A stretch of DNA of 64,000 bases from assembly GCA_017416795.1 (NCBI GenBank), contig JAFQBD010000012.1, positions 30,709 through 94,708 on the forward strand, in the 5' to 3' direction. The notes beneath the pieces were generated by a model. The model saw nothing but the letters and a program-made list of their open reading frames with translations, was not told the origin of the DNA and did no database searches. Source of the DNA: Bacillota bacterium. Its GTDB lineage: Bacteria; Bacillota; Clostridia; Peptostreptococcales; Anaerovoracaceae. This document shows, one piece after another, positions 52,477 to 60,720 of the stretch. Every line of letters begins with the position of its first letter. The stretch's first letter is position 1. The translations under genes were made by a program, and so were the position numbers.

Positions 52477-53538
52477 ATGAAACGCAATATTTTCATACTT
52501 GTTGCTTTAATATGTACGCTGATCATGGCATCTTGCGGGGCTGACAAACCTGAGAAGCCGGCGGAATATGAGATCGCGATGATCGCAGACAGCAGTGAAA
52601 TAGAAGATGGGTCTTTCACACAATGCACTTGGGAGAGTGTGGAAGGCTTCGCAGGATCCAATGGGCTGACATCAAAATGTTATACGCCTGAGGAATCGAC
52701 GAAGGAAGCTTACTTAGATTCCATCGAGAAAGCTGTCAATAATAAAGCTAAGATGATCGTTCTGGCAGGCAGCAATTTCGAGACGGCTGCTTTCAGTGCT
52801 CAGAGCATGTATCCCGATGTGAACTTCTTGTTGATAGACGGCGTTCCTCACGATACGGGAGATAAGTACGGAGCGGCTTCCAATACCATAGGCGTGATAT
52901 TTGCGGAAGAGCAGGCAGGATATATGGCCGGCTATGCTGCAGTCAAAGACGGATATCATAAGCTGGGCTTCATGGGCGGTAAGTCTTTGCCACCTGTTAA
53001 GCGTTATGGCTACGGATTCGTTCAAGGTGTGGCAGCGGCAGCACAGGAACTGGAACAGAAAGTAGAGATAACTTATAAATATATGGAAACTTTCGAGCCT
53101 TCCGAGGATGTCAAGGAAGAGGCTGCGAAATGGTATGAAGACGGTGTCAAAGTCATATTTGCCTGCGGCGGCAGAATGGGTAATGCTGTTATGGATGCAG
53201 CCGAAGAATGCAGAGGTAAGGTGATCGGTGCCGATAATGATCAGAGCTATCTTTCGGGGACTGTTATAACTTCGGCCCAGAAAGAAATAGATGTCGTAGT
53301 AAACGACATGCTCAGCAATTATGCAGATGGTAAATATGTAGGAGGTACGGCTTTCAACTACACTGCACAGAATGGCGGAGTGAGCCTGCAGATGGACAAT
53401 GCCAAGTTCACAAGTTTCGGCAAGAGCGACTATGAAAAACTGTTCAATAAGCTTAAGAACGGTAAGATAGAGCTGAAGAAAGATACTGGAGTGAACAAAG
53501 TCAGTGAACTTACGGGAGAATGGGTGACTATAAAGTAA
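52477..53538 (+). CDS. BMP/Med family substrate-binding lipoprotein
   Basis: Lipoprotein of the BMP family, many of which bind nucleosides for ABC import. The signal peptide ends in a lipobox-like IMASC with Cys20. The mature protein has the expected repeats: MIADSSEIEDGSFTQCTWES, FLLIDGVPHD, GFMGGKSLPPVKRYGYGFVQG and VIFACGGRMGNAVMDAA. I use ATG 52477 after AAGGAA (353 residues). No ABC permease or ATPase gene is adjacent. Position after deoB-pdp supports nucleoside uptake. Confidence 0.9.
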   Translation: MKRNIFILVALICTLIMASCGADKPEKPAEYEIAMIADSSEIEDGSFTQCTWESVEGFAGSNGLTSKCYTPEESTKEAYLDSIEKAVNNKAKMIVLAGSNFETAAFSAQSMYPDVNFLLIDGVPHDTGDKYGAASNTIGVIFAEEQAGYMAGYAAVKDGYHKLGFMGGKSLPPVKRYGYGFVQGVAAAAQELEQKVEITYKYMETFEPSEDVKEEAAKWYEDGVKVIFACGGRMGNAVMDAAEECRGKVIGADNDQSYLSGTVITSAQKEIDVVVNDMLSNYADGKYVGGTAFNYTAQNGGVSLQMDNAKFTSFGKSDYEKLFNKLKNGKIELKKDTGVNKVSELTGEWVTIK

Positions 53539-53588
53539 ACCATTTCCCCTTTATATAGTAGTTAATATGAAAATGTATGGAGGAAAAA

Positions 53589-54254
53589 ATGAAATCAAAG
53601 AAGACTAGAGAGAGAATCCTGGATGCATCGCTGGAAATGTTTAACAAGAAAAAAGCATCCAATGTCAGCACAGTTCAGATTTCTGCAGCTATGAAGATCA
53701 GCCCGGGGAATCTATACTATTACTACGCAAATAAAGAAGATGTCATCAGATGCATTTGGGAAGAACGCATGTCAAGTATACTGAATGAACTGCTTGAGAA
53801 GACAGAAGATATCAAATCAGCGGCTGATTTGCTGGACTATCTGAAAGAATGGATGGAATATCTGATAAATTACAGATTTTTCTACACAGAACTGTCTACA
53901 CTCTTTATAAATGATGAAAAGCTGGTTGAGCTCTATCAGGATACTTATAAGAAGATGAGAGATACATTCACTGACCTGATCGTTAGATTTGGCGAAGAAG
54001 GGTATATCTTAAATGATGATGTTTCAAAGATCCTTGCGGTGCAGAGTGCTGTAGCAGCTGCAGTGCATATGCTCAACAGATATGATGTTTATTCCAATCA
54101 GGGAATAAACGATGAAGCATTCATTGGTTTCAGCTGGATCAGGATAATTGCTGCGTTAGAGCCTATTTTCGAACCATCTTTCAAGGCTGAGATGGATGAA
54201 GAACTTACAGCCAGAGGTTTCTGTAAGGCAAGATATATGGAAACTGTCAAATAA
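53589..54254 (+). CDS. TetR/AcrR family regulator
   Basis: 221-residue regulator. The N-terminal helix-turn-helix spans about residues 5-50 (RERILDASLEMFNKKKASNVSTVQISAAMKISPGNLYYYYANKED). The remainder is a helical ligand-binding domain. The ATG at 53589 sits five bases after GGAGG; the upstream ATG at 53577 would place the SD inside the coding region. It directly precedes the CoA-transferase gene by 24 bases and may regulate it in response to an acyl-CoA or fatty acid; that is inference. Confidence 0.9.
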   Translation: MKSKKTRERILDASLEMFNKKKASNVSTVQISAAMKISPGNLYYYYANKEDVIRCIWEERMSSILNELLEKTEDIKSAADLLDYLKEWMEYLINYRFFYTELSTLFINDEKLVELYQDTYKKMRDTFTDLIVRFGEEGYILNDDVSKILAVQSAVAAAVHMLNRYDVYSNQGINDEAFIGFSWIRIIAALEPIFEPSFKAEMDEELTARGFCKARYMETVK

Positions 54255-54278
54255 CTGTTGATTATTCGAGGTGCTGTT

Positions 54279-55616
54279 ATGAAGATCTATGATGAGTACA
54301 GAAGCAAACTCAGGACTGCTGACGAAGCTGTCAAGGTAGTAAAGAGCGGTGATTGGGTAGATTATATCACCGGCAACGGTTTTCCGAGAGGTCTCGATGC
54401 GGCTTTAGCTCGCAGAAAAGATGAACTTACCGATGTCAAGGTGAGAGGGAATCTTATCTCAGGTCCTATCCAGATAGTAGAATGTGATCCTGAAAGAGAG
54501 CATTTTATTTACAACAGCTGGCATTGTTCAGGATATGAGAGAAAGCTCTGTGATAAGGGCTTATGTAATTATATCCCTATGGTCTTCAGAAATCTCGTGG
54601 AATACTACAGACATTTTCTCGATGTCAATGTAGCCATGATAGATGTTGCGCCTATGGACGATCATGGATATTTCAACTTATCTACTTCCATCGGAGTAGC
54701 CAAGGGTATATTGGAAACTGCAGATATCGTCATAGTTGAGACTAATGCGAATCTGCCGACTATCCATGGCGGATGGGATGACAGTATCCATATCTCTGAA
54801 GTGGATTTCATCGTAGAGGGTGAGAATACTCCTCTTCTTCAGATGGGAACACCTAAACCGAAGGAAACAGATATCAAGATAGCAGAAGCAATAATACCCC
54901 ATATTTCCGATGGCTGTATGCTTCAGCTGGGCATAGGCGGCATGCCGGGCGTTATCGGTGAAATGATAGCCAAGTCAGATCTCAAAGATCTTGGCATGCA
55001 TACCGAGCTTGCTTCTGATGCATATTACAAGATATATGAAGCCGGTAAACTTACTAATAAATACTCCAACCTCAATAGAGGAAAGGGTATAGGAGGCATA
55101 TTCTACGGCACGGAAGATTTCTACAAATGGGTAGATAACAATCCGGGCATCATCGGATATCCTCTTGAATATGTCAATGCTCCTGAAGTTATGGGACAGC
55201 TGGATAAGCTGATTTCCATCAACAGCTGCATTTCTGCTGACTTATACGGACAAGTATGTTCGGAAAGTGCAGGAACGAGACAGATATCGGGAACAGGCGG
55301 ACAGCTGGACTTCCTGACAGGTGCGGCCATGTCAAAGGGCGGTAAGGCTTTTATCTGTATGTCATCGACTTTCAAGACTAAGGACGGCACTGTGAAATCA
55401 AGTATAGTACCGGCATTCGTCAACGGAGATATAATAACTTCGCCTAGAAGCCAGGCATACTATATGGTAACTGAATACGGTGCAGTAAATCTTGTTGGAA
55501 GGACTACCTGGGAGAGAGCAGAGCTCCTCATATCAGTAGCGCATCCTGATTTCAGAGATGAATTGATAAAAGCTGCCGAAAAGCAGAAAATATGGATAAG
55601 ATCAAATAAGCGATAA
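54279..55616 (+). CDS. Butyryl-CoA:acetate / 4-hydroxybutyrate CoA-transferase family
   Basis: 445-residue CoA-transferase of the acetyl-CoA hydrolase/transferase family. The N-terminus [20 protein letters not shown] and C-terminal [16 protein letters not shown] match But and 4-hydroxybutyrate CoA-transferases. The catalytic Glu is probably Glu243 in GMHTEL. The start is ATG 54279 with a GAGGTG SD; an in-frame TTG at 54258 would add seven residues. But-type enzymes make butyrate while activating acetate. Sequence alone cannot separate butyryl- from 4-hydroxybutyryl- or propionyl-specific members. Confidence 0.88.
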   Translation: MKIYDEYRSKLRTADEAVKVVKSGDWVDYITGNGFPRGLDAALARRKDELTDVKVRGNLISGPIQIVECDPEREHFIYNSWHCSGYERKLCDKGLCNYIPMVFRNLVEYYRHFLDVNVAMIDVAPMDDHGYFNLSTSIGVAKGILETADIVIVETNANLPTIHGGWDDSIHISEVDFIVEGENTPLLQMGTPKPKETDIKIAEAIIPHISDGCMLQLGIGGMPGVIGEMIAKSDLKDLGMHTELASDAYYKIYEAGKLTNKYSNLNRGKGIGGIFYGTEDFYKWVDNNPGIIGYPLEYVNAPEVMGQLDKLISINSCISADLYGQVCSESAGTRQISGTGGQLDFLTGAAMSKGGKAFICMSSTFKTKDGTVKSSIVPAFVNGDIITSPRSQAYYMVTEYGAVNLVGRTTWERAELLISVAHPDFRDELIKAAEKQKIWIRSNKR

Positions 55617-55646
55617 TAGACAGGCTCGATTTGATACATGAAGCAT

Positions 55647-55701
55647 AAACCTTCTTTTTTCTCAAATGTAAGCATACATTAGAGATAAAGGGAGGTTTTT
55701 T
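55647..55701 (+). terminator. Long terminator hairpin whose 3' arm holds the dacF SD
   Basis: A 17-position stem (55647-55663 with 55682-55698; one mismatch, two G-T pairs), topped by AATGTA/TACATT (55665-55670 with 55675-55680). A T-run follows. The 3' arm contains AAAGGGAGG, the SD for dacF at 55705. Confidence 0.8.
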
Positions 55702-55704
55702 ATT

Positions 55705-56976
55705 ATGAAGAGATCCAAAAGGCGCAAAGCCGCACTTTGCGGGACTTTAGCATTGATGATAGCGATATTTTCGGGCTTCATGGGTTTAGATAGTTTTTCT
55801 CCTGAAGAAAGAAGCCTCAAGATAATAAATGAAGACTCTATAACGACAGGAGTAGAGACAGCCTTATCAGACGGAGGACAGCTTGCAGGCAAGAATAGCA
55901 GAACTTTAGATATAGATGCCAAGGCGGCAGTTCTCATAGACGGAAACAGCGGCAGAGTGCTTTATGCTCAGAACGAGAAGAAGCATCTGCCTCCCGCATC
56001 TGTAACAAAGGTAATGACATTGCTTCTTATCCTAGAGGGATGTGAGTCGGGGAAGATAAGCTTCGATGATGAAGTCGTTATTTCCGAAAGGGCAGCCAAC
56101 ATGGGAGGCAGTCAGATGTACATGGAGATGGGTGAGACTCATTCTGTGGAAGAATTGTTGAAAGGTGTCATCATGGTAAGCGCTAATGATGGGTGTGTGG
56201 CATTGGCAGAGCACTTGTCGGGCAGCGTTGAAAACTTCGTTAAAGATATGAATAAGAGGGCGAAGAAGATGGGCCTTGCAGACAGTAATTTCGTCAATAC
56301 TAACGGACTCCCGGTGGCAAACCATTATTCCTGCGCATATGATATAGGGAAGATATCGACAGAGCTGATGAAACATGAAGAAGCTCATAAGTGGTTCACA
56401 GCATGGCAGGAAGATATCAAGGTGGGTCTTCCGGGAAAAGAGAGCAAGTTTACTTTGACAAATACCAATAAGCTGATCAGGACATATAACGGTGCCATTG
56501 GCGTTAAAACAGGATATACCGATGATGCAGGCTACTGTCTGTCGGGAGCTGCCGAAAGAGACGGAAGCAGATTCATAGCTGTAGTGCTGGGATGTGAAAC
56601 CAGCGATATAAGATTCGCTGAGATGAGACGCCTTCTGGACCATGGATTCAATAATTATGAAACTGTAGAGGTCGCTAAAGCAGGAGAAAAGATCAGGAAG
56701 ATAGATATAGAAAAAGGCACAAGGAAGAAGATATATGCAGTTGCCGAAGAATCTGTAAAGGTCACTGTTGAGAAGGGAAAAGCAGATAAAGTTATCAAGA
56801 AAGCTGAAATAGATAAGAGTATAAAGCTGCCGGTAAAAAAGGGAGATCCGGTAGGGACACTGACTGTGTATGAAGGAGACGAAGCGAAATATACATATGA
56901 TCTGCAGGCTGATCGAGCTGTAGATAAGGCAGGATTCATCACATTATACATACGAATGATGAAGACTTTGATCTAG
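55705..56976 (+). CDS. dacF: D-alanyl-D-alanine carboxypeptidase (PBP5/DacF type)
   Basis: Low-molecular-weight penicillin-binding protein trimming peptidoglycan side chains. N-terminal membrane or signal segment (about 10-28), catalytic Ser99-x-x-Lys102 in PPASVTKVM, SAN (159-161) and KTG (268-270), followed by the PBP5 C-terminal beta domain. The end (YIRMMKTLI) may be a short amphipathic anchor. Length 423 is usual. Its SD is in a hairpin arm, so initiation may depend on unfolding. The gene name follows similarity to sporulation-type carboxypeptidases and is tentative. Confidence 0.9.
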   Translation: MKRSKRRKAALCGTLALMIAIFSGFMGLDSFSPEERSLKIINEDSITTGVETALSDGGQLAGKNSRTLDIDAKAAVLIDGNSGRVLYAQNEKKHLPPASVTKVMTLLLILEGCESGKISFDDEVVISERAANMGGSQMYMEMGETHSVEELLKGVIMVSANDGCVALAEHLSGSVENFVKDMNKRAKKMGLADSNFVNTNGLPVANHYSCAYDIGKISTELMKHEEAHKWFTAWQEDIKVGLPGKESKFTLTNTNKLIRTYNGAIGVKTGYTDDAGYCLSGAAERDGSRFIAVVLGCETSDIRFAEMRRLLDHGFNNYETVEVAKAGEKIRKIDIEKGTRKKIYAVAEESVKVTVEKGKADKVIKKAEIDKSIKLPVKKGDPVGTLTVYEGDEAKYTYDLQADRAVDKAGFITLYIRMMKTLI

Positions 56977-56984
56977 AAATATTG

Positions 56985-57002
56985 AAGGGAGGGATCCCTT
57001 TG
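56985..57002 (+). promoter_or_regulatory. SD and start codon of the DUF3343 gene within a hairpin
   Basis: AAGGGA-GGGA-TCCCTT (56985-57000) is a perfect six-base-pair inverted repeat that holds the SD; its last base is the first base of the TTG start codon. Confidence 0.5.
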
Positions 57003-57209
57003 GAAGCAGGAGTATCATATTTGTTGTTTACAGGATATTATGATGTGGCTGCGGCATCTGACGTACTCAGGATGTATAATATAAGGAATGAGATCGTAAG
57101 GGCTCCCATATCAAAGCAGAGAGGCTGCAGCTTCGCAGTTATGATAGATTCTGCAGAGGAAGAAATGAGCAGATATATATTGAACAGAAAAGGTATCACA
57201 GCTTTATAA
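57000..57209 (+). CDS. DUF3343 (putative Se/S carrier-like) protein
   Basis: 69 residues from the TTG at 57000, seven bases after GGGAGG. An in-frame TTG at 56982 lies ahead of the SD and is unlikely. The pattern YLLFTGYYDVAAASDVLRMYNIRNEIVRAPISKQRGCSFAVMI matches the DUF3343 family, small proteins with a conserved Cys sometimes proposed as sulfur or selenium carriers. The conserved GCSFA Cys is present. It follows dacF by 23 bases and ends at a strong terminator. Confidence 0.8.
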   Translation: MEAGVSYLLFTGYYDVAAASDVLRMYNIRNEIVRAPISKQRGCSFAVMIDSAEEEMSRYILNRKGITAL

Positions 57210-57236
57210 TACCCGGAGAAATATCCGGGTATTTTT
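57208..57236 (+). terminator. Intrinsic terminator after the DUF3343 gene
   Basis: A ten-base-pair stem AATACCCGGA/TCCGGGTATT (57208-57217 with 57224-57233) overlapping the stop codon, followed by T. Confidence 0.88.
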
Positions 57237-57315
57237 GTTTGAAAGGAAAATTTATGTAAAGTAAAAGAGGTATAAATTGGAAGGCGTACAAAGGCATCCG
57301 AAGAGGCTGAAAACA

Positions 57316-57344
57316 TTGACATTTCAACGTTTATGTAGTATAAT
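57316..57344 (+). promoter_or_regulatory. Consensus sigma-A promoter of the SH3b-glucosaminidase gene
   Basis: TTGACA (57316-57321), a 17-base spacer and TATAAT (57339-57344): a perfect match in both hexamers. Initiation near 57351 gives a 60-base leader. Confidence 0.85.
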
Positions 57345-57410
57345 AGCTTTAATTATATGCAATTAACGACATACAGTTTTTAGATAAAATTAGTGTACGT
57401 GGAGGAAATT

Positions 57411-59483
57411 ATGTCAACTTCAAACATCAAGGGCTCATACAGAACAATATCGATACTGACTATAACGATGATATTCCTGACAGTTTTTGCTTTCATGCCG
57501 ATGACTGATATAGGTAAATCTTATGCCGCAGGCGAGACTGCTAAAGTCACTGCAAGCTTGCTAAATGTTAGATCCGGAGCAGGCACAGGATATTCGAAGA
57601 TAGGTACCCTTAAAAAAGGTAAGACTTTTACAGTGACAGGAACAGCCAAGGACAAGTCGGGAGTCAAATGGTATAAGTTCAAATACAGCTCCAAAAAAAA
57701 TGGTTATGTATCTTCGAAATATGTTGACATAAAAGCTCCTACGGTAACCCCTGTGTCGAATCTTAAAGGAACTGTCAATACTAAGAGTGATCCGTTGACT
57801 GTAAGAAGCGGAGCAGGCTCTTCATATAAAAAATTAGGAACTTTAGCGAAAGGCAAGACTTTTACTATAACCGGTAAGGCTAAAGATAGCTCGGGAGTAT
57901 GGTGGTACAGATTCACATATAGCGGGAAGAACGGATTTGTTTCTTCAAAATATGTGAAGACTAAATCGACTGCGATTTCTTCAAGTTCAAGCAGCACATC
58001 AAACGGATCGTCGTCTTCATCCGGAACATCTTCAACGGGCAGCAGCGAAACAGGCATCAATCTTATGGGCACAGTCAATACTGCTAACGATCCACTCACA
58101 GTAAGAAGTGGTCCGGGCTCAAGCTACAGCTCGATAGGGACTCTTAAGAAGGGTACTACTTTCGTGATCACAAGCAAGGCCAAGGACAGCAGCGGCAAAT
58201 ACTGGTACAAATTTGATTATGGTGATACTGTAGGTTATGTATCTTCATCATATGTGACTACGTCAAGTGCCGGTTCATCATCTTCAGCGGAAGCAGTGAC
58301 GTTCAAGGTGGGAACGACTACTGCTGAATCAGGAGTTAATGTCAGATCGGGAGCAGGGACAAGCTACAGCGTCCTCACTGTTCTTAGTAAAGGCAGCGTA
58401 GTTACAGTAACAGGTTCAGCCAAGGCAAGCAACGACAAAGTATGGTATGAGTACAAGTACTCATCTTCAAAGTCAGGTTATATATGTTCAGACTATCTGT
58501 CAGTTAAGACTATAACGTCAGATAAAGAATTCGAGGCATATATGACGACTCAGGGATTCCCTGAAAGTTATAAGGCAGGTCTTAGAGCCCTCCATGCCGA
58601 ACATCCTGAATGGGTGTTCAAGGCTGTGAAAGTAGGATACAGCTGGAAGGACGCTCTCGATAAAGAAAGCGTAGTAGGAAGAAACCTGGTAAGTTCGTCA
58701 GCACCTACTAAGCATAGGTCTACAGCCAGCGGTTCATATAATTCCAAGACTAAAAAATGGACTAGATTTGACGGAAGCTGGTATGCAGCAAACAGCAAGG
58801 TCATAGCATATTACATGGATCCAAGAAACTTCCTTGATGAATCCGGTATATATCAGTTCATGACACATTCCTATGACAGCAAATCACAGAACTCGAATAC
58901 GGTAGCGGCAGTTATCAAAGGATCATTCATGCAGAGCAAGAAACCGGGAGGAGGATACTCCACATATTCAGCTCTTATCAGAGATGCAGGTAAAGCGGCT
59001 AAGGTCAACCCTAATGTGCTTGCTGCAATGATCATCCAGGAGCAGGGATGGAACGGCAGCAGCCTCGTATCAGGTACATATAAGGGATATACAGGTTACT
59101 ACAACTTCTTCAATATCGGTGCATATACCACAAGCACTATGAATGCTGTACAGAGAGGTCTCTGGTATGCGAAGGGTTCAGGAAAAGGCGCTACTTCATA
59201 CTCAAGACCATGGAACACTCCGTATAAGTCTATAAAAGGCGGAGCACAGTTCTACTACGAAGAATATGTATCAAATAACCAGGACTCATATTACAGCAAG
59301 AAATTCAACGTATATAACGGTAAGAGCAACGTAGGCTCTCATCAGTACATGACTTTCGTAGCTGCAGCAGCAAGCGAAGGCAATATCGTCAAGAGAGCAT
59401 ACGAAAGCAACTCTAACTATCCTGTAGTATTCGAGATCCCGGTATATAACAGCATGCCGGCAACTAACTGCGTATTACCTTAA
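57411..59483 (+). CDS. Secreted cell-wall hydrolase with SH3b repeats and glucosaminidase domain
   Basis: 690 residues. Signal peptide (about 12-40, ending SYAAG), then four SH3b domains (about 42-105, 118-182, 218-282, 295-360) each with the pattern LNVRSGxGTxYxxxGxLxKG, with Ser-rich linkers between. The C-terminal half (about 375-690) resembles GH73-like beta-N-acetylglucosaminidases: HPEWVFKAVKVGYSWKDAL, the ANVLAAMIIQEQGW-type catalytic segment (NPNVLAAMIIQEQGWNGS) and YNFFNIGAY. The start is ATG 57411 five bases after GGAGG. A consensus promoter implies strong expression. A cohesin-type surface gene follows 26 bases downstream. Confidence 0.9.
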   Translation: MSTSNIKGSYRTISILTITMIFLTVFAFMPMTDIGKSYAAGETAKVTASLLNVRSGAGTGYSKIGTLKKGKTFTVTGTAKDKSGVKWYKFKYSSKKNGYVSSKYVDIKAPTVTPVSNLKGTVNTKSDPLTVRSGAGSSYKKLGTLAKGKTFTITGKAKDSSGVWWYRFTYSGKNGFVSSKYVKTKSTAISSSSSSTSNGSSSSSGTSSTGSSETGINLMGTVNTANDPLTVRSGPGSSYSSIGTLKKGTTFVITSKAKDSSGKYWYKFDYGDTVGYVSSSYVTTSSAGSSSSAEAVTFKVGTTTAESGVNVRSGAGTSYSVLTVLSKGSVVTVTGSAKASNDKVWYEYKYSSSKSGYICSDYLSVKTITSDKEFEAYMTTQGFPESYKAGLRALHAEHPEWVFKAVKVGYSWKDALDKESVVGRNLVSSSAPTKHRSTASGSYNSKTKKWTRFDGSWYAANSKVIAYYMDPRNFLDESGIYQFMTHSYDSKSQNSNTVAAVIKGSFMQSKKPGGGYSTYSALIRDAGKAAKVNPNVLAAMIIQEQGWNGSSLVSGTYKGYTGYYNFFNIGAYTTSTMNAVQRGLWYAKGSGKGATSYSRPWNTPYKSIKGGAQFYYEEYVSNNQDSYYSKKFNVYNGKSNVGSHQYMTFVAAAASEGNIVKRAYESNSNYPVVFEIPVYNSMPATNCVLP

Positions 59484-59509
59484 ACAAAAATTTAACGGGA
59501 GGTGTCATC

Positions 59510-60247
59510 ATGACTACTATCCAGAAAAAAGAAAATATTGCAGAAAAATTATTGAGAAAGGCTATAGCCTTCGTCGTGGTCATGGCACTCACCATACCTC
59601 TCATCGCACCGGGAGTGTTTGCAGCTTCATCTGTATACATAAATTGCAGTGACAGTGTCAAAGGAGGAGAAACATTCACCGTAGCTGTAGTGTTCAGCGG
59701 CGGTGATGTGGGAAGAGTAGATGCTCAGATGACTTATGACACAGATGAGCTTACATACATATCCGGCGGCACAAGTAAAGGTGATACAGGTTTCATCCAG
59801 CTGAAAAGCGCGGGAACAGAAGGAGCTATCGTCTTCAACATCAAGTTCCAGGCTCTCACAGACGGGGACGCAGACGTTGAGGTCACTACGAATGAGATGT
59901 ACGATCTGGATGAACGAGCTATGGGAACACCTAGTGCATATAAGACTATAGCTATCCAAGGGGATGCATCGTCAGATCAGGTGACGACAGAACCTCCTGA
60001 TGAAGAACAGCCTGAAGAACCTTCAAGCCTTACAGGTGTAGATGAAAAGACAGAAGAGGCAGAAGAAGAGTTTGTTGTTTCCGATACTATGATAATGATA
60101 GCATCAGCAGTGCTGGCACTGATCATAATCGTGATATGTATACTTCTCGGCAGAAGAAAGAACAAGAAAAAGAAAAAGCAGACGCAGCAGCGCAGATACA
60201 GAAGCGATCGATACAACGACGAGTACGATGATATAGAAAACTGGTAA
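59510..60247 (+). CDS. Membrane-anchored cohesin-domain surface protein
   Basis: 245 residues. Signal peptide (about 15-40), a cohesin-like beta domain (about 42-150: SVKGGETFTVAVVFSGGDVGRVDAQMTYDTDELTYISGG and GAIVFNIKFQAL), an acidic Pro/Glu linker (155-190), one transmembrane helix (about 194-216) and a very basic cytoplasmic tail (GRRKNKKKKKQ). Cohesins bind dockerins in cellulosomes but also occur in non-cellulolytic surface assemblies. No dockerin is seen in the adjacent hydrolase. The SD GGGAGG is strong. Confidence 0.82.
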   Translation: MTTIQKKENIAEKLLRKAIAFVVVMALTIPLIAPGVFAASSVYINCSDSVKGGETFTVAVVFSGGDVGRVDAQMTYDTDELTYISGGTSKGDTGFIQLKSAGTEGAIVFNIKFQALTDGDADVEVTTNEMYDLDERAMGTPSAYKTIAIQGDASSDQVTTEPPDEEQPEEPSSLTGVDEKTEEAEEEFVVSDTMIMIASAVLALIIIVICILLGRRKNKKKKKQTQQRRYRSDRYNDEYDDIENW

Positions 60248-60261
60248 AAAATTAACAATTG

Positions 60262-60290
60262 TTGACTCTTTCATACTAAAGCGGTAAAAT
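60262..60290 (+). promoter_or_regulatory. Promoter of the small membrane-protein gene
   Basis: -35 TTGACT (60262-60267), a 17-base spacer and -10 TAAAAT (60285-60290), with the start codon 28 bases further. Confidence 0.65.
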
Positions 60291-60317
60291 AGGCATATAC
60301 GACAAGGAGGTTGTGTC

Positions 60318-60623
60318 ATGGATTTTATCATCATCGCATTAGTATTGATCATTTTAGGCGGTTTCGTAGTTTACTCTCTTATGCACAGAGCTAAACACGA
60401 TCCTGAATCTTTTGAGAATAAGTTTTTTAGAGACTTCGAACTTTATGAAGCTGAAGCATCACGTGGCGGTAATATGATTGTTAAGCGTTCAGACAGACCG
60501 GCATATCCTGATCTGAATGATCCTAAGTACATGGTGGCATGGGCTAAGGAAAAGGAAGCAGAAGAAAGAATGAAGCAGGAAGCTCTCGAAGATCTGGAAC
60601 TTTGGGAAGAAGGACGCAGATAA
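60318..60623 (+). CDS. Small single-pass membrane protein, unknown
   Basis: 101 residues. An N-terminal helix (IIIALVLIILGGFVVYSLM) is followed by a charged cytoplasmic-type tail, with a Glu/Lys-rich helix at the end (AWAKEKEAEERMKQEALEDLELWEEGRR). The strong AAGGAGG SD and its own promoter support expression. I recognise no family. It ends at a strong terminator and is probably monocistronic. Confidence 0.75.
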   Translation: MDFIIIALVLIILGGFVVYSLMHRAKHDPESFENKFFRDFELYEAEASRGGNMIVKRSDRPAYPDLNDPKYMVAWAKEKEAEERMKQEALEDLELWEEGRR

Positions 60624-60658
60624 ATTATTTCATAAATTGTTTTATACGGAAAATAGTA

Positions 60659-60686
60659 AATCCCCGAGTTAGTCGGGGATTTTTTT
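60659..60686 (+). terminator. Intrinsic terminator after the small membrane-protein gene
   Basis: A nine-base-pair stem AATCCCCGA/TCGGGGATT (60659-60667 with 60673-60681) with a GTTAG loop and a run of seven T. Confidence 0.9.
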
Positions 60687-60720
60687 ATGATCTGCAAAGG
60701 TGCGCTCTGCGCTTTGCATA

